This document shows, one piece after another, positions 32,174 through 40,437 of a stretch of DNA of 64,000 bases. Every line of letters begins with the position of its first letter. Positions within the stretch are counted from its first letter, which is position 1. A program made the position numbers and the translations under genes. Source of the DNA: Polymorphum gilvum SL003B-26A1 (GTDB lineage Bacteria > Pseudomonadota > Alphaproteobacteria > Rhizobiales > Stappiaceae); NCBI RefSeq assembly GCF_000192745.1, contig NC_015259.1, positions 2,247,001 to 2,311,000 of the forward strand, read 5' to 3'. Below the pieces are notes generated by a model. It made no database searches and was not told where the DNA came from. It worked only from the letters and a program-made list of their open reading frames with translations.

Positions 32174-33328
32174 ATGAAACTGCTCGATTCTTTTAAGGCA
32201 ACGGTCGCCGTCCTGGCCGTTGCGGCGGTGTCGGCATCCGGTGTGCCGGCTGTCGCAGACATCAAAATCGGCGCGTCCCTGTCGCAGACGGGGCCCGCGT
32301 CGTTCCTCGGCGATCCGGAAGCCAAGACGCTTCAGATGCTGGTCGACGAGATCAACGAGAAGGGCGGCATCAAGGGCGAAAAGGTCCAGCTGATCCTTTA
32401 TGACGACGGCGGCGACCCGAACAACGGCCGCACCTTTGCCACCCGCCTGGTCGAGGACGACGAGGTCGTTGCCGTGATCGGCGGCACCACGACCGGCACG
32501 ACCATGGCCATGATCCCGGTGTTCGAGGAAGCCGAGATCCCGTTCATTTCGCTTGCCGGCGCGGTCGTGATCGTCGAGCCGGTGAAGAAGTGGGTGTTCA
32601 AGACCCCGCACACCGACAAGATGGCCTGCGGCAAGATCTACGGAGACATGAAGGCGCGCGGGCTGACCAAGGTCGGCCTGATCTCCGGGTCGGGTGGCTT
32701 CGAGACCTCCATGCGCGAGCAGTGCCTCGCGCTTGCCGGCGAGTACGGCATCGAGATCGTCGCCGACGAGAGCTATGGTCCCAAGGATGCGGACATGACG
32801 CCGCAGCTGACCAAGATCGGCAATACCGCCGGCCTGCAGGCGGTGCTCAATCCGGGCTTCGGCCAGGGTCCGGCGATCGTCACGCGCAACTTCAAGCAGC
32901 TCAACCTCCAGGTGCCGCTTTACCAGTCGCACGGCGTCGCTTCCAAGAGCTTCATCGAGCTCGCCGGGGACGCGGCCGAAGGCGTGCGCCTGCCGGCAGC
33001 GGCGCTTCTGGTCGCCGACAAGCTCGACGGCAGCGATCCGCAGAAGGCGGTCGTCGTCGGCTATCGCGATGCCTACGAGAAGGCGACCGGCAAGCCGGTG
33101 TCGACCTTCGGCGGTCACGCTTATGACGCGTTCATGATCCTGGTCGAGGCGATCGAGCGGGCCGGTTCGGCCGACCCGGCGGCGATCCGCGACGAGATCG
33201 AGAACACCAAGGGCTTCGTCGGCACCGCCGGCGTGGTGAACATGTCGGCCGAGGACCACATGGGACTCGACCTGTCGGCATTCCGCATGCTGGAGATCCG
33301 CAACGGCGACTGGACCATCGTCGACTGA
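32174..33328 (+). CDS. branched-chain-type ABC transporter substrate-binding protein
   Basis: The 384-residue periplasmic protein has a signal peptide (AVLAVAAVSASGVPAVA, cleavage probably after AVA). A type I periplasmic-binding fold follows (IKIGASLSQTGPASFLG; VQLILYDDGGDPNNG; AVIGGTTTGTTMA). It belongs to the LivK-like family whose aromatic members bind benzoate- or phenylacetate-type acids. Its placement opposite paaG, with a shared PaaR-type operator, suggests uptake of phenylacetate or a precursor. This is inference. A strong hairpin follows the stop codon, as often seen after highly expressed binding-protein genes. Confidence 0.88.
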   Translation: MKLLDSFKATVAVLAVAAVSASGVPAVADIKIGASLSQTGPASFLGDPEAKTLQMLVDEINEKGGIKGEKVQLILYDDGGDPNNGRTFATRLVEDDEVVAVIGGTTTGTTMAMIPVFEEAEIPFISLAGAVVIVEPVKKWVFKTPHTDKMACGKIYGDMKARGLTKVGLISGSGGFETSMREQCLALAGEYGIEIVADESYGPKDADMTPQLTKIGNTAGLQAVLNPGFGQGPAIVTRNFKQLNLQVPLYQSHGVASKSFIELAGDAAEGVRLPAAALLVADKLDGSDPQKAVVVGYRDAYEKATGKPVSTFGGHAYDAFMILVEAIERAGSADPAAIRDEIENTKGFVGTAGVVNMSAEDHMGLDLSAFRMLEIRNGDWTIVD

Positions 33329-33339
33329 CGGCGGTCTGT

Positions 33340-33371
33340 GTCCGGTCCGCCTCGACCGAGGCGGACCGGAC
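33340..33371 (+). terminator. strong hairpin after the binding-protein gene
   Basis: A perfect 15-bp inverted repeat (GTCCGGTCCGCCTCG and its complement, 2-base centre) starts 12 bp after the stop codon. CTTGTTT follows. It could partly terminate transcription or shield the upstream mRNA, giving more binding protein than permease. Confidence 0.65.
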
Positions 33372-33444
33372 GACGTCTTGTTTCCCGGCTTTCGGGACCC
33401 TACGGTCCTTTCGGCCGGTCGGCGCCGGTGCGGAACCAAACGAC

Positions 33445-34317
33445 ATGTCCGAACTGCTGCAATTCGTCTTTTCCGGGGTGACCGTCGGCGCCGTCTACGC
33501 GCTCGTCGCACTCGGCTTCACGATCATCTACAACGCCTCCGACGTGGTGAATTTCTCCCAAGGGGAGTTCGTCATGCTGGGGGGCATGACGACGGTCTTC
33601 CTGCATGCGGCCGGGCTGCCGCTCGCGGCCGCGGCGATCCTCGCCGTCGTGATCGCGGCTGCCGTCGGCATCGCGCTGAACAAGCTGGCGATCGAACCGG
33701 CGCGCAACGCTTCCGTGGTCACCCTGATCATCATCACCATCGGCGCATCGATCTTCCTGCGCGGCGTGGCGCAGATCGTGTTCGACAAGCAGCTGCACCG
33801 CTTCCCGAGCTTTTCCGGCGACGCGCCGTTCGTCGTCGCCGGCGCGACGATCCTGCCGCAGAGCCTGTGGGTGGTGTTCGGCGCCGCTGTCGTCTTCCTC
33901 GGACTCTATGGCTTTTTCACGCGCACGCTGACTGGCAAGGCCGTGCTGGCGACCGCCAATAACCGACTGGCCGCCAAGCTGGTCGGCGTGAACACCAATT
34001 TCGTCATGACGCTGAGCTTCGCCCTGTCGGCGGCGATCGGCGCGGTGGCCGGCGTTCTGGTGACACCGATCACGCTGACCAGCTACGATATCGGCATCAC
34101 GCTCGCGCTCAAGGGCTTCGCGGCGGCCATGCTCGGGGGCATGGGCAATCCGTTCGGCGCGCTGGTCGGCGGGCTGGCGGTCGGCCTGATCGAGGCGATG
34201 ACCGCGGGCTACATCAGTTCGAGCTACAAGGATGCAGCCGCCTTCATCGTCATCCTGGCGGTCCTGTTCGTCATGCCCAACGGCATGTTCGGCAAGACCT
34301 CGGTCAATCGGGTGTAG
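33445..34317 (+). CDS. branched-chain-type ABC transporter permease (LivH family)
   Basis: The 290-residue integral membrane protein has about eight hydrophobic segments. It has the family motifs GAVYALVALGFTIIYNASDVVNFSQG (in part, residues 11-36) and ALKGFAAAMLGGMGNPFGAL near the end, which forms the ATPase contact. It pairs with the LivM-like protein encoded 3 bp downstream. The 128-bp gap upstream holds a hairpin that probably tunes expression. Confidence 0.92.
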   Translation: MSELLQFVFSGVTVGAVYALVALGFTIIYNASDVVNFSQGEFVMLGGMTTVFLHAAGLPLAAAAILAVVIAAAVGIALNKLAIEPARNASVVTLIIITIGASIFLRGVAQIVFDKQLHRFPSFSGDAPFVVAGATILPQSLWVVFGAAVVFLGLYGFFTRTLTGKAVLATANNRLAAKLVGVNTNFVMTLSFALSAAIGAVAGVLVTPITLTSYDIGITLALKGFAAAMLGGMGNPFGALVGGLAVGLIEAMTAGYISSSYKDAAAFIVILAVLFVMPNGMFGKTSVNRV

Positions 34318-34320
34318 GCC

Positions 34321-35280
34321 ATGCGCAGCCTCAAGCGGAAGCACATCACCCTGCTGGCGCTGGTGGTCCTGATCGCCGTCGCCCCGCTGTTCTTCCCCAG
34401 TGCGTTCTACTACCGGGTCGGCACGCTGATGTTCATCAACGGCCTCGCGGTGACCGGGCTCGTGGTGCTGATCGGCTACGCCGGCCAGATCAGTCTCGGC
34501 CATGCGGGCTTTTCGGGCATCGGCGCCTATGCCTGCGCGCTCGGCCCGCTGCATCTGGGCCTGCCGCCGGCCGCCAGTCTCGTGTTCGGCGCAGTCCTGT
34601 CGGGGGGCATCGCCTGGCTTGTCGGCCGGCCGATCCTGCGGCTGAAGGGACATTACCTGGCGGTCGCGACGCTCGGCTTCGGCATCCTCGTATCGATGGT
34701 GCTGACCAACGAGGCGCATCTGACCGGCGGACCGGACGGCATGGCGGTCGAGGATCTCGGCCTGCGCGCGGCGCTGCGGGAGATCGGGATCTCGGTCAGG
34801 GCACCGGAGCTGTGGTACTGGTTCTCGGGCCTGGTGCTGCTCGCCGGGGCGTGGCTCGTGCTCAACCTGCAGGACAGCCCGACCGGGCGCGCGCTGCGCT
34901 CGCTGCACGATTCGGAAATTGCGGCGCGCACCGTCGGCGTCGACGTCGCGCGCTACAAGCTGACGGCCTTCGTTATCTCGGCCGTCTATGCTTCCGTTGC
35001 CGGCTCGCTGCTGGCGATGATGAACCGGTTCGTGTCGCCCGACATCGCCGGGTTCCTGCATTCGATCCAGATGGTGACCATGACCGTACTCGGCGGCGCG
35101 GGCACCGTGCTCGGCGCGGTGACCGGCGCATCGATCCTGACCGCGCTGCCGCAGGTGCTGACCGTCTTCCACGATTACGAGCACATCGTGCTCGGCCTGA
35201 TCATGATGCTGGTGATGATCTTCCTGCGCGAAGGGCTGGTGCCGAGCCTCGCCAAGCTGTTCGGACGGAGGGAGAGATGA
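34321..35280 (+). CDS. branched-chain-type ABC transporter permease (LivM family)
   Basis: The 319-residue membrane protein has the LivM signature GYAGQISLGHAGFSGIGAYA and TVLGGAGTVLGAVTGASILT. It forms the second half of the translocation channel. The stop overlaps the start of the ATPase gene (ATGA). The other permease gene ends 3 bp upstream. Confidence 0.92.
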   Translation: MRSLKRKHITLLALVVLIAVAPLFFPSAFYYRVGTLMFINGLAVTGLVVLIGYAGQISLGHAGFSGIGAYACALGPLHLGLPPAASLVFGAVLSGGIAWLVGRPILRLKGHYLAVATLGFGILVSMVLTNEAHLTGGPDGMAVEDLGLRAALREIGISVRAPELWYWFSGLVLLAGAWLVLNLQDSPTGRALRSLHDSEIAARTVGVDVARYKLTAFVISAVYASVAGSLLAMMNRFVSPDIAGFLHSIQMVTMTVLGGAGTVLGAVTGASILTALPQVLTVFHDYEHIVLGLIMMLVMIFLREGLVPSLAKLFGRRER

Positions 35281-36065
35281 CGCTTCTGTCTGTCGAGGGA
35301 CTCGGCATCGACTTCGGCGGCCTGAAGGCTGTCGACGACGTCGGCTTCCGGGTCGGCCCGGGCGAGATCGTGTCCGTGATCGGGCCCAACGGTGCCGGCA
35401 AGACGACGCTGTTCAACATGATTTCCGGCGTCTACATGCCGGCCCGCGGCCAGGTCGTGCTGGCCGGCGAGGACGTGACCGGGCTGGCGCCGCAGGACCT
35501 TGCCGCGCGCGGACTGTCGCGCACGTTCCAGAACCTGCAGGTGTTCCTGCAGATGAGCGTGCTGGAAAACGTCATGGCCGGCCGGCATCTCGCCGAAGGC
35601 CGCCACACGCTGGCCGATCTGTTCGCCCTGCCGGCCTCGCGCCGGCGCAACCGGGAAACCGAGGAAGCGGCCCGCGCGTTGCTGGCGCGAGTCGGGCTCG
35701 AACGCGGCGCCGAGCAGGTCGCCTCGTCGCTGTCCTACGGTGCGCTCAAGCGGCTGGAGATCGCGCGCGCGCTCGCCTGCCGGCCGCGCCTGCTGCTGCT
35801 CGACGAGCCGGCCGCCGGATGCAACGCGGTGGAGACCGAGGAGATCGACCGGCTGATCGCACAGGTCGCCGAGGAAGGCATCGCCGTGCTCCTCGTCGAG
35901 CACGATATGAAACTGGTCATGAAGATATCCAAGCACATCGTCGTGCTCGACCACGGCGAGAAGATCACCGAGGGCGCGCCGCAGGACGTCGCGCGCGATC
36001 CGCGGGTGATCGAGGCCTATCTCGGCGCGCACGGCGGCAAGGAGGCGGCCGATGCTCTCCGTTGA
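35277..36065 (+). CDS. branched-chain-type ABC transporter ATP-binding protein (LivG family)
   Basis: This 262-residue ATPase carries Walker A GPNGAGKTTLFN, the LivG-specific SRTFQNLQVF, a signature region altered to SSLSYGALKRLEIARAL, Walker B LLLLDEPAAG and the H-loop LLVEHDM. The altered signature (SYGALKR) is normal for this family. The ATG overlaps the preceding stop. Confidence 0.93.
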   Translation: MTLLSVEGLGIDFGGLKAVDDVGFRVGPGEIVSVIGPNGAGKTTLFNMISGVYMPARGQVVLAGEDVTGLAPQDLAARGLSRTFQNLQVFLQMSVLENVMAGRHLAEGRHTLADLFALPASRRRNRETEEAARALLARVGLERGAEQVASSLSYGALKRLEIARALACRPRLLLLDEPAAGCNAVETEEIDRLIAQVAEEGIAVLLVEHDMKLVMKISKHIVVLDHGEKITEGAPQDVARDPRVIEAYLGAHGGKEAADALR

Positions 36066-36753
36066 AGGCCTGCGCAGCAAGTACGGGCGCATCGAGGTGC
36101 TGCACGGCATCGACCTTGAAGTCCACTCGGGAGAGATCGTCACCGTGATCGGCGCCAACGGGGCCGGCAAGACGACCCTGCTGCGCTGCCTGTCGGGCGT
36201 GCAGCCGGCTTCGGCAGGCAAGGTGCTGTTTCGCGGCGACGACATCTCGCGGCTGCCGGCGCACCGGCGCGTTGGCCTGGGCCTGTCGCAGTCGCCGGAA
36301 GGCCGCCAGATCTTCACCAACCTGACGGTCGAGGAGAACTTGCGGCTGGGCGCCTATCTGTTTTCGGACGCGCGCGTCGACAAGGACATGGCGGATGCCT
36401 ACGCGATGTTCCCGGTGCTGAGGGAGAAGCGCAACCTGTCGGCCGGCGGCCTGTCGGGCGGCCAGCAGCAGATGCTGGCGATCGCGCGGGCGCTGATGGG
36501 CCGGCCAAACTGCCTGCTGCTCGACGAGCCGAGCATGGGGCTGGCGCCGATCCTGGTCGACCAGATCCTCGACGTGGTCAGGACCTTGCGCGGCCTCGAC
36601 GTGACGGTGCTGCTGGTCGAGCAGAACGCCTTCGCCGCGCTGTCGATCGCCGACCGTGCCTATGTCATGGAGACGGGGCGGATCACCATGGCCGGACCGG
36701 CGGGAGAGCTGATCGCGGATCCGCGCGTGCGCGAAGCCTACCTCGGCTTGTAA
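36052..36753 (+). CDS. branched-chain-type ABC transporter ATP-binding protein (LivF family)
   Basis: The 233-residue ATPase has Walker A GANGAGKTTLLR, the LivF motif LSQSPEGRQIFTNLTVEENL, signature LSGGQQQMLAIARAL, Walker B LLLDEPSMGLAPILV and H-loop LLVEQN. It completes the five-gene importer. It overlaps the LivG-like gene by 14 bp with AAGGAGG before its ATG. It ends 38 bp from the convergent AraC-type gene. Confidence 0.93.
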   Translation: MLSVEGLRSKYGRIEVLHGIDLEVHSGEIVTVIGANGAGKTTLLRCLSGVQPASAGKVLFRGDDISRLPAHRRVGLGLSQSPEGRQIFTNLTVEENLRLGAYLFSDARVDKDMADAYAMFPVLREKRNLSAGGLSGGQQQMLAIARALMGRPNCLLLDEPSMGLAPILVDQILDVVRTLRGLDVTVLLVEQNAFAALSIADRAYVMETGRITMAGPAGELIADPRVREAYLGL

Positions 36754-36791
36754 CGGCGCCCGAGCCGTCGTCTCCTGTTTCCGGGAGAGCC

Positions 36792-37796
36792 TCAGCGCTC
36801 CTGGACGGTGCGCGGCGACATGCCGAAACAGCGCTTGAAGGCGGTCGAGAAGTTCGCCGGGCTGCCGTAGCCGACCAGATAGGCCGCTTCGGCGACGCTG
36901 ACGGCATCGCGCTCCAGGGCCCGGCGCGCCCGCTCGAGCTTGAACTGTCGGATGTAGCGCGACACCGAGGTGCCGTAGGCGGCAGCGAACAGGCGCTGCA
37001 GCGTGGCAAGACTCATGCCGAATTCGCGGGCGAGGAGGTCGGCGGTGACCGGCTCGCCGAGATGCTGCTCGAGATAGGCGTCGATGCCCTGAAGCTTCAG
37101 GCGATCGGCGGCGCGAACCGGCCCCGGGTGCTCGACCGCCCCCTGGCCGGCGACCTGAGCGAAGGCCTCTTCCAGAATGCCCAGGACGCGGCTCTGGACA
37201 TAAAGCCTCAGAAGGAACGGCGACAGCGCCGGGGATCCGATGATCTGTTCGGCCAGCGAAACGGCATGGGCGCTCGGCGTCCATGAGCGGCAGGCGAGGT
37301 GGCAGCCCGCGAAGTCCCGGATGGCCCGCAGGTCGGGGGCGTCGGGCTGTCCCATCTGCTCGAGCCAATGGGGCTCGAGGGTGATGGTGACCTTCTTGAG
37401 CCGGCGTCCCTTGTGCGCCTGGCGGACGAAGCGTTCCGTCCGCGCCTGGGCGAAGATCGTCGCGACCGGCTGCCAATGGGCTTTCTTTTCGAGATAGCGC
37501 GGCATCGGGATCGGCATGGGGCCGACGCTGGCCTCGACCGAACCCTCCAGGAAGATCGAGACGCTCAGGCGCGGCCGGGATTCGGCAACCGTCTTCAGGT
37601 CGTGCAGGTCCTCGGCATTCGAGAAATGCACGGAAATTCCGCCGCCGAGATCGAGAAATGCGATTCGGCCCCGGAGGACGCGGTCTTCCGATTCCAGGTC
37701 GGGCGTGAGCGAAAGCACCGGACGGTCGATATCGGGTCGTCTCAGGTCGGCCTTGGTCACGAAGGTGGTCGTCGGGCTCATCTGCATGTTGCTCAT
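36792..37796 (-). CDS. AraC-family transcriptional regulator of the iron-uptake locus
   Basis: The 334-residue protein ends in a two-part AraC DNA-binding domain (GEPVTADLLAREFGMSLATLQRLF and the closing VSVAEAAYLVGYGSPANFSTAFKRCFGMSPRTVQ). The N-terminal region is related to the PchR/siderophore-sensor type. PchR-like regulators bind an iron-siderophore and activate its receptor gene. It is divergent from the TonB receptor, which supports such a role. The ATG at 37794-37796 is chosen. Upstream extension would run through the shared promoter. The ribosome site is weak, so the start is not certain. Confidence 0.82.
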   Translation of the reverse strand: MSNMQMSPTTTFVTKADLRRPDIDRPVLSLTPDLESEDRVLRGRIAFLDLGGGISVHFSNAEDLHDLKTVAESRPRLSVSIFLEGSVEASVGPMPIPMPRYLEKKAHWQPVATIFAQARTERFVRQAHKGRRLKKVTITLEPHWLEQMGQPDAPDLRAIRDFAGCHLACRSWTPSAHAVSLAEQIIGSPALSPFLLRLYVQSRVLGILEEAFAQVAGQGAVEHPGPVRAADRLKLQGIDAYLEQHLGEPVTADLLAREFGMSLATLQRLFAAAYGTSVSRYIRQFKLERARRALERDAVSVAEAAYLVGYGSPANFSTAFKRCFGMSPRTVQER

Positions 37797-37946
37797 ACCA
37801 TGACACGCTGCCCGGCAGGGGGCCTGGGCCGGGCGCCCCGAAGGGCATGCCGCGAAGACATCGCGCTGGCCCAAGCGGCGTTCCGCAAACGAGATTGGCG
37901 CTCTCGCAAAGGCCATGCCGATTGCTCCGCAGCTCTACCTGCCTTT

Positions 37947-37961
37947 ATTCAATATATGAAT
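37947..37961. promoter_or_regulatory. AT-rich palindrome in the receptor promoter
   Basis: ATTCAATATATGAAT has arms ATTCA and TGAAT around 5 bases. It is in the only strongly AT-rich patch between the AraC gene and the TonB receptor, about 90 bp upstream of the receptor start. It could be an iron regulator site (Irr/RirA/Fur class) or the promoter itself. I cannot tell which. Confidence 0.4.
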
Positions 37962-37962
37962 T

Positions 37963-37985
37963 TGCCGGTCAAGTTTTGGCCGGCA
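37963..37985. promoter_or_regulatory. 23-bp imperfect palindrome in the receptor leader
   Basis: The arms TGCCGG (37963-37968) and CCGGCA (37980-37985) extend inward as TCAA and TTGG with few mismatches. It directly follows the AT-rich palindrome. It may be an AraC-type operator or an mRNA hairpin in the receptor leader. Confidence 0.4.
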
Positions 37986-38048
37986 GAGCATCGATTGTTG
38001 GGCCAAGGCGGCGCGGTTGCGCGCGGCCGATAGGGAATGGGGAAACGG

Positions 38049-40028
38049 ATGTCTCGTGGGTATCGCCGTCTGGTGCGGCTGTTGGGATCGGCCAGCGTCC
38101 TGACTCTTGGTGCGGGCGCGTCGATGGCGCAGACGCTTGAAACGCTCGAACCCGTCGTCGTCGTCGACGAGGCCGCCAAGACGAGCGACAGCCTGGACAA
38201 GGACGTGATCATCGACCGGGAGGACATCGCCCGCACGCAGCCGACGGACCTGAAGCAGCTGTTCAGCGCGATGCCTTCCGTCACGGTTGCCGGCGGCAGC
38301 ACGGCCTCGCAGAAGTTCTACGTCCACGGCATCGACGAATCCAAGCTCAATGTCACGATCGACGGCGCGCGGCAGAAGAACAACGTCTGGCACCACAACG
38401 GCAACACCGGGATCGACCCGATCTTCCTGAAATCGATCGCCATCAACGAGGGCGTTGCCCCCGCCGACTACGGCCCCGGCGCCCTCGGCGGTGCGGTGCT
38501 GTTCGAGACCGTGAGCGCCCGCGACATGCTGGACGACGGCCAGACCTTCGGGGCCTATGTCAGCGTCGGCTACGACACGAATTCCGAAACCATCAAGCTG
38601 ACCAACGCCGCCTACGGCATGGCGCACGGCTTCGAGATGCTCGCCGCGCTGACCCGTTCTGAAGGACAGGACTACTCGGACGGCGACGGGCGGCAGGAAC
38701 CGGGTACCGCCGCGGATCTGTGGAACGGTCTCGGCAAGGTCGCCTATCAGAGCGGCGAGGGCCACCGGTTCGAGGTTTCGGGCGAATATTACCGGGACGA
38801 CGGCTACCGGCGCCTGCGCACGAACATGGGGTTCGTCAACGCGGCGATGAACGACAACCTTTATGAACGTCTGACGGCGGTATTCACCTACACCAACGAA
38901 AACGCCGACGGCCTGTTCGATCCGAAGGTCCGGATCTACTACAACAAGAACGCGCTGGAACGGCCGAACAAGGCGGGCTACGCGCGCGCCTCCGGCGACT
39001 TCAATTCGGAGGTGCGGTCGGTCGGCGGCCTGGCCCAGAACACGTTCCATTTCGGCTTCGGCGACATCACCGCCGGCTTCGATTTCTATAAGGACGAAAT
39101 CGACGTCGAGCGGTTCCACTTCGCGAACGACGTCTCCGAAAGCATCAGCAACGTCGGCGCCTATGTCCAGGCACGGCTCACGCCCTTCGAGCGGTTCGAC
39201 GTCTCGACGGGTCTGCGCGCCGATTTCCAGAGCTACGACGCCGTGGACGGTCAGACCTTCGACAATTTCGGTCTGTCGCCGAACATTGACCTCGGTTACG
39301 AGGTCGTCGAGGGCCTCACGCTGAGGGGCGGCTATGCCTATGTCTTTGGTGGCATCGAACAGTCCGAGGCGGCGCTGTTCCACGCGGCGAACTATGTCTA
39401 TGCCAGCAACCTGAAGCCGACCTGGGCGCATAACGCCAAGCTCGGTCTCGAATACGAGCTGGGCGGGCTGACCCTCGGCGCCAAGCTGTTTTACATCAAG
39501 ATGCTGAATCCGGTCGGCTACAACTTCACCTCGACGCCGCGCCAGCGCATCAACGGCGACGACCTGGTGTCGCAGGGCTTCGACCTGTCGGCCCGCTATG
39601 ATTGGACCAACGCCTACGTGTCGGCCGCCTTCACCCATGCCGACGTCAAGTATGGCAACCGCATCGCGCTGGCCGGCGACTACAACAACGGTGTTCCGGT
39701 CGGCGACATGCTGAACCTGGGTGCCGGCTATACCTTCACCGACTACAACGTGACCATCGGCGCCAATGCGGAAATCGCCTTCGAATATTCCAACGCGGAC
39801 CTGGCGCGGAACGGATACGTCAATCCCATTCCGGGTTATGGAGTCGTCGACATCTTCGGCGAGTGGAAAAAGAAGGTCGACAAGACCGAATTTACGCTGC
39901 GCGCGGAAGTAAACAATCTCTTCGACGAGACCTATTACAGCCGCGGTACCTACAACCAGACCGCAACGGTGACGCCGGTCAACTCGCCGGGCCGAACCTT
40001 CTACCTGTCGGCGTCGGCAAAGTTCTGA
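38049..40028 (+). CDS. TonB-dependent outer-membrane receptor (iron-siderophore or heme type)
   Basis: The 659-residue protein has a signal peptide ending ASMAQ and a plug domain (about 35-150: DVIIDREDIARTQPTDLKQLF; PADYGPGALGGAVLF). A 22-stranded barrel follows, ending in the typical aromatic C-terminal residue (YLSASAKF). It brings an iron chelate or heme across the outer membrane using ExbB-ExbD-TonB, encoded downstream. The NPVGYNF and FDETYYSRGTY segments are barrel motifs, and the ligand cannot be told. The ATG at 38049 is preferred because GGGGAAA precedes it. One at 38037 is possible. Confidence 0.88.
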   Translation: MSRGYRRLVRLLGSASVLTLGAGASMAQTLETLEPVVVVDEAAKTSDSLDKDVIIDREDIARTQPTDLKQLFSAMPSVTVAGGSTASQKFYVHGIDESKLNVTIDGARQKNNVWHHNGNTGIDPIFLKSIAINEGVAPADYGPGALGGAVLFETVSARDMLDDGQTFGAYVSVGYDTNSETIKLTNAAYGMAHGFEMLAALTRSEGQDYSDGDGRQEPGTAADLWNGLGKVAYQSGEGHRFEVSGEYYRDDGYRRLRTNMGFVNAAMNDNLYERLTAVFTYTNENADGLFDPKVRIYYNKNALERPNKAGYARASGDFNSEVRSVGGLAQNTFHFGFGDITAGFDFYKDEIDVERFHFANDVSESISNVGAYVQARLTPFERFDVSTGLRADFQSYDAVDGQTFDNFGLSPNIDLGYEVVEGLTLRGGYAYVFGGIEQSEAALFHAANYVYASNLKPTWAHNAKLGLEYELGGLTLGAKLFYIKMLNPVGYNFTSTPRQRINGDDLVSQGFDLSARYDWTNAYVSAAFTHADVKYGNRIALAGDYNNGVPVGDMLNLGAGYTFTDYNVTIGANAEIAFEYSNADLARNGYVNPIPGYGVVDIFGEWKKKVDKTEFTLRAEVNNLFDETYYSRGTYNQTATVTPVNSPGRTFYLSASAKF

Positions 40029-40050
40029 AGCCGGATTGCCCATCGACGGT

Positions 40051-40076
40051 CGAGCCGGCGAAACCGGCTCGTTTCA
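40051..40076 (+). terminator. intrinsic-type hairpin after the receptor gene
   Basis: An 8-bp stem CGAGCCGG/CCGGCTCG with a 5-base loop is followed by TTTCATT. It starts 22 bp after the receptor stop. It probably lowers read-through into the downstream transporter genes and does not fully isolate them. Confidence 0.55.
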
Positions 40077-40104
40077 TTGTCAGAACCAGCGGATAGCCAA
40101 GGCC

Positions 40105-40437
40105 ATGTATCTCCTCTCGACAAGCGCAGAGACAGCCTCAGCCTCGAAATACCTCCAGCAGCTGTGCAAGCATTTTGCGCACAAGGTTCCAGCAAACTGG
40201 ACGCCGGAAACCGGCACGGTCGATTTCCCGTTCGGCTCTTGCCGGATGGAAGCGCGTGACGGGATGCTGACCATTCTGTGCGAGACGCCGTCGCGCGAGA
40301 ACCTGCCGCGACTGAAAGGCGTCATCGACGATCACCTGGAACGCTTCGCCTGGCGCGAGCAACTCAAGCTGACCTGGCAGGAGAGCCTGCAGCCGCAGGC
40401 AAGCGCGCCGGTCCGGCAACGGATACCCAGATCATGA
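40105..40437 (+). CDS. DUF2218 domain protein
   Basis: The 110-residue soluble protein starts LLSTSAETASASKYLQQLCKHFAHKVP and continues with GTVDFPFGSCRMEARDGMLTI and a C-terminal helix (VIDDHLERFAWREQL). This pattern is DUF2218 (PF09981), a family often encoded beside siderophore or heme uptake genes and of unknown function. It may handle the imported chelate in the cytoplasm. Its stop overlaps the start of the binding protein gene (ATGA), tying it to the transporter. Confidence 0.78.
   Translation: MYLLSTSAETASASKYLQQLCKHFAHKVPANWTPETGTVDFPFGSCRMEARDGMLTILCETPSRENLPRLKGVIDDHLERFAWREQLKLTWQESLQPQASAPVRQRIPRS

Noticed and set aside
37935-40043. Open frame of about 700 codons antisense to the TonB receptor
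   Set aside because: The receptor has a signal peptide, plug and barrel end. The antisense reading has no signal or domain.
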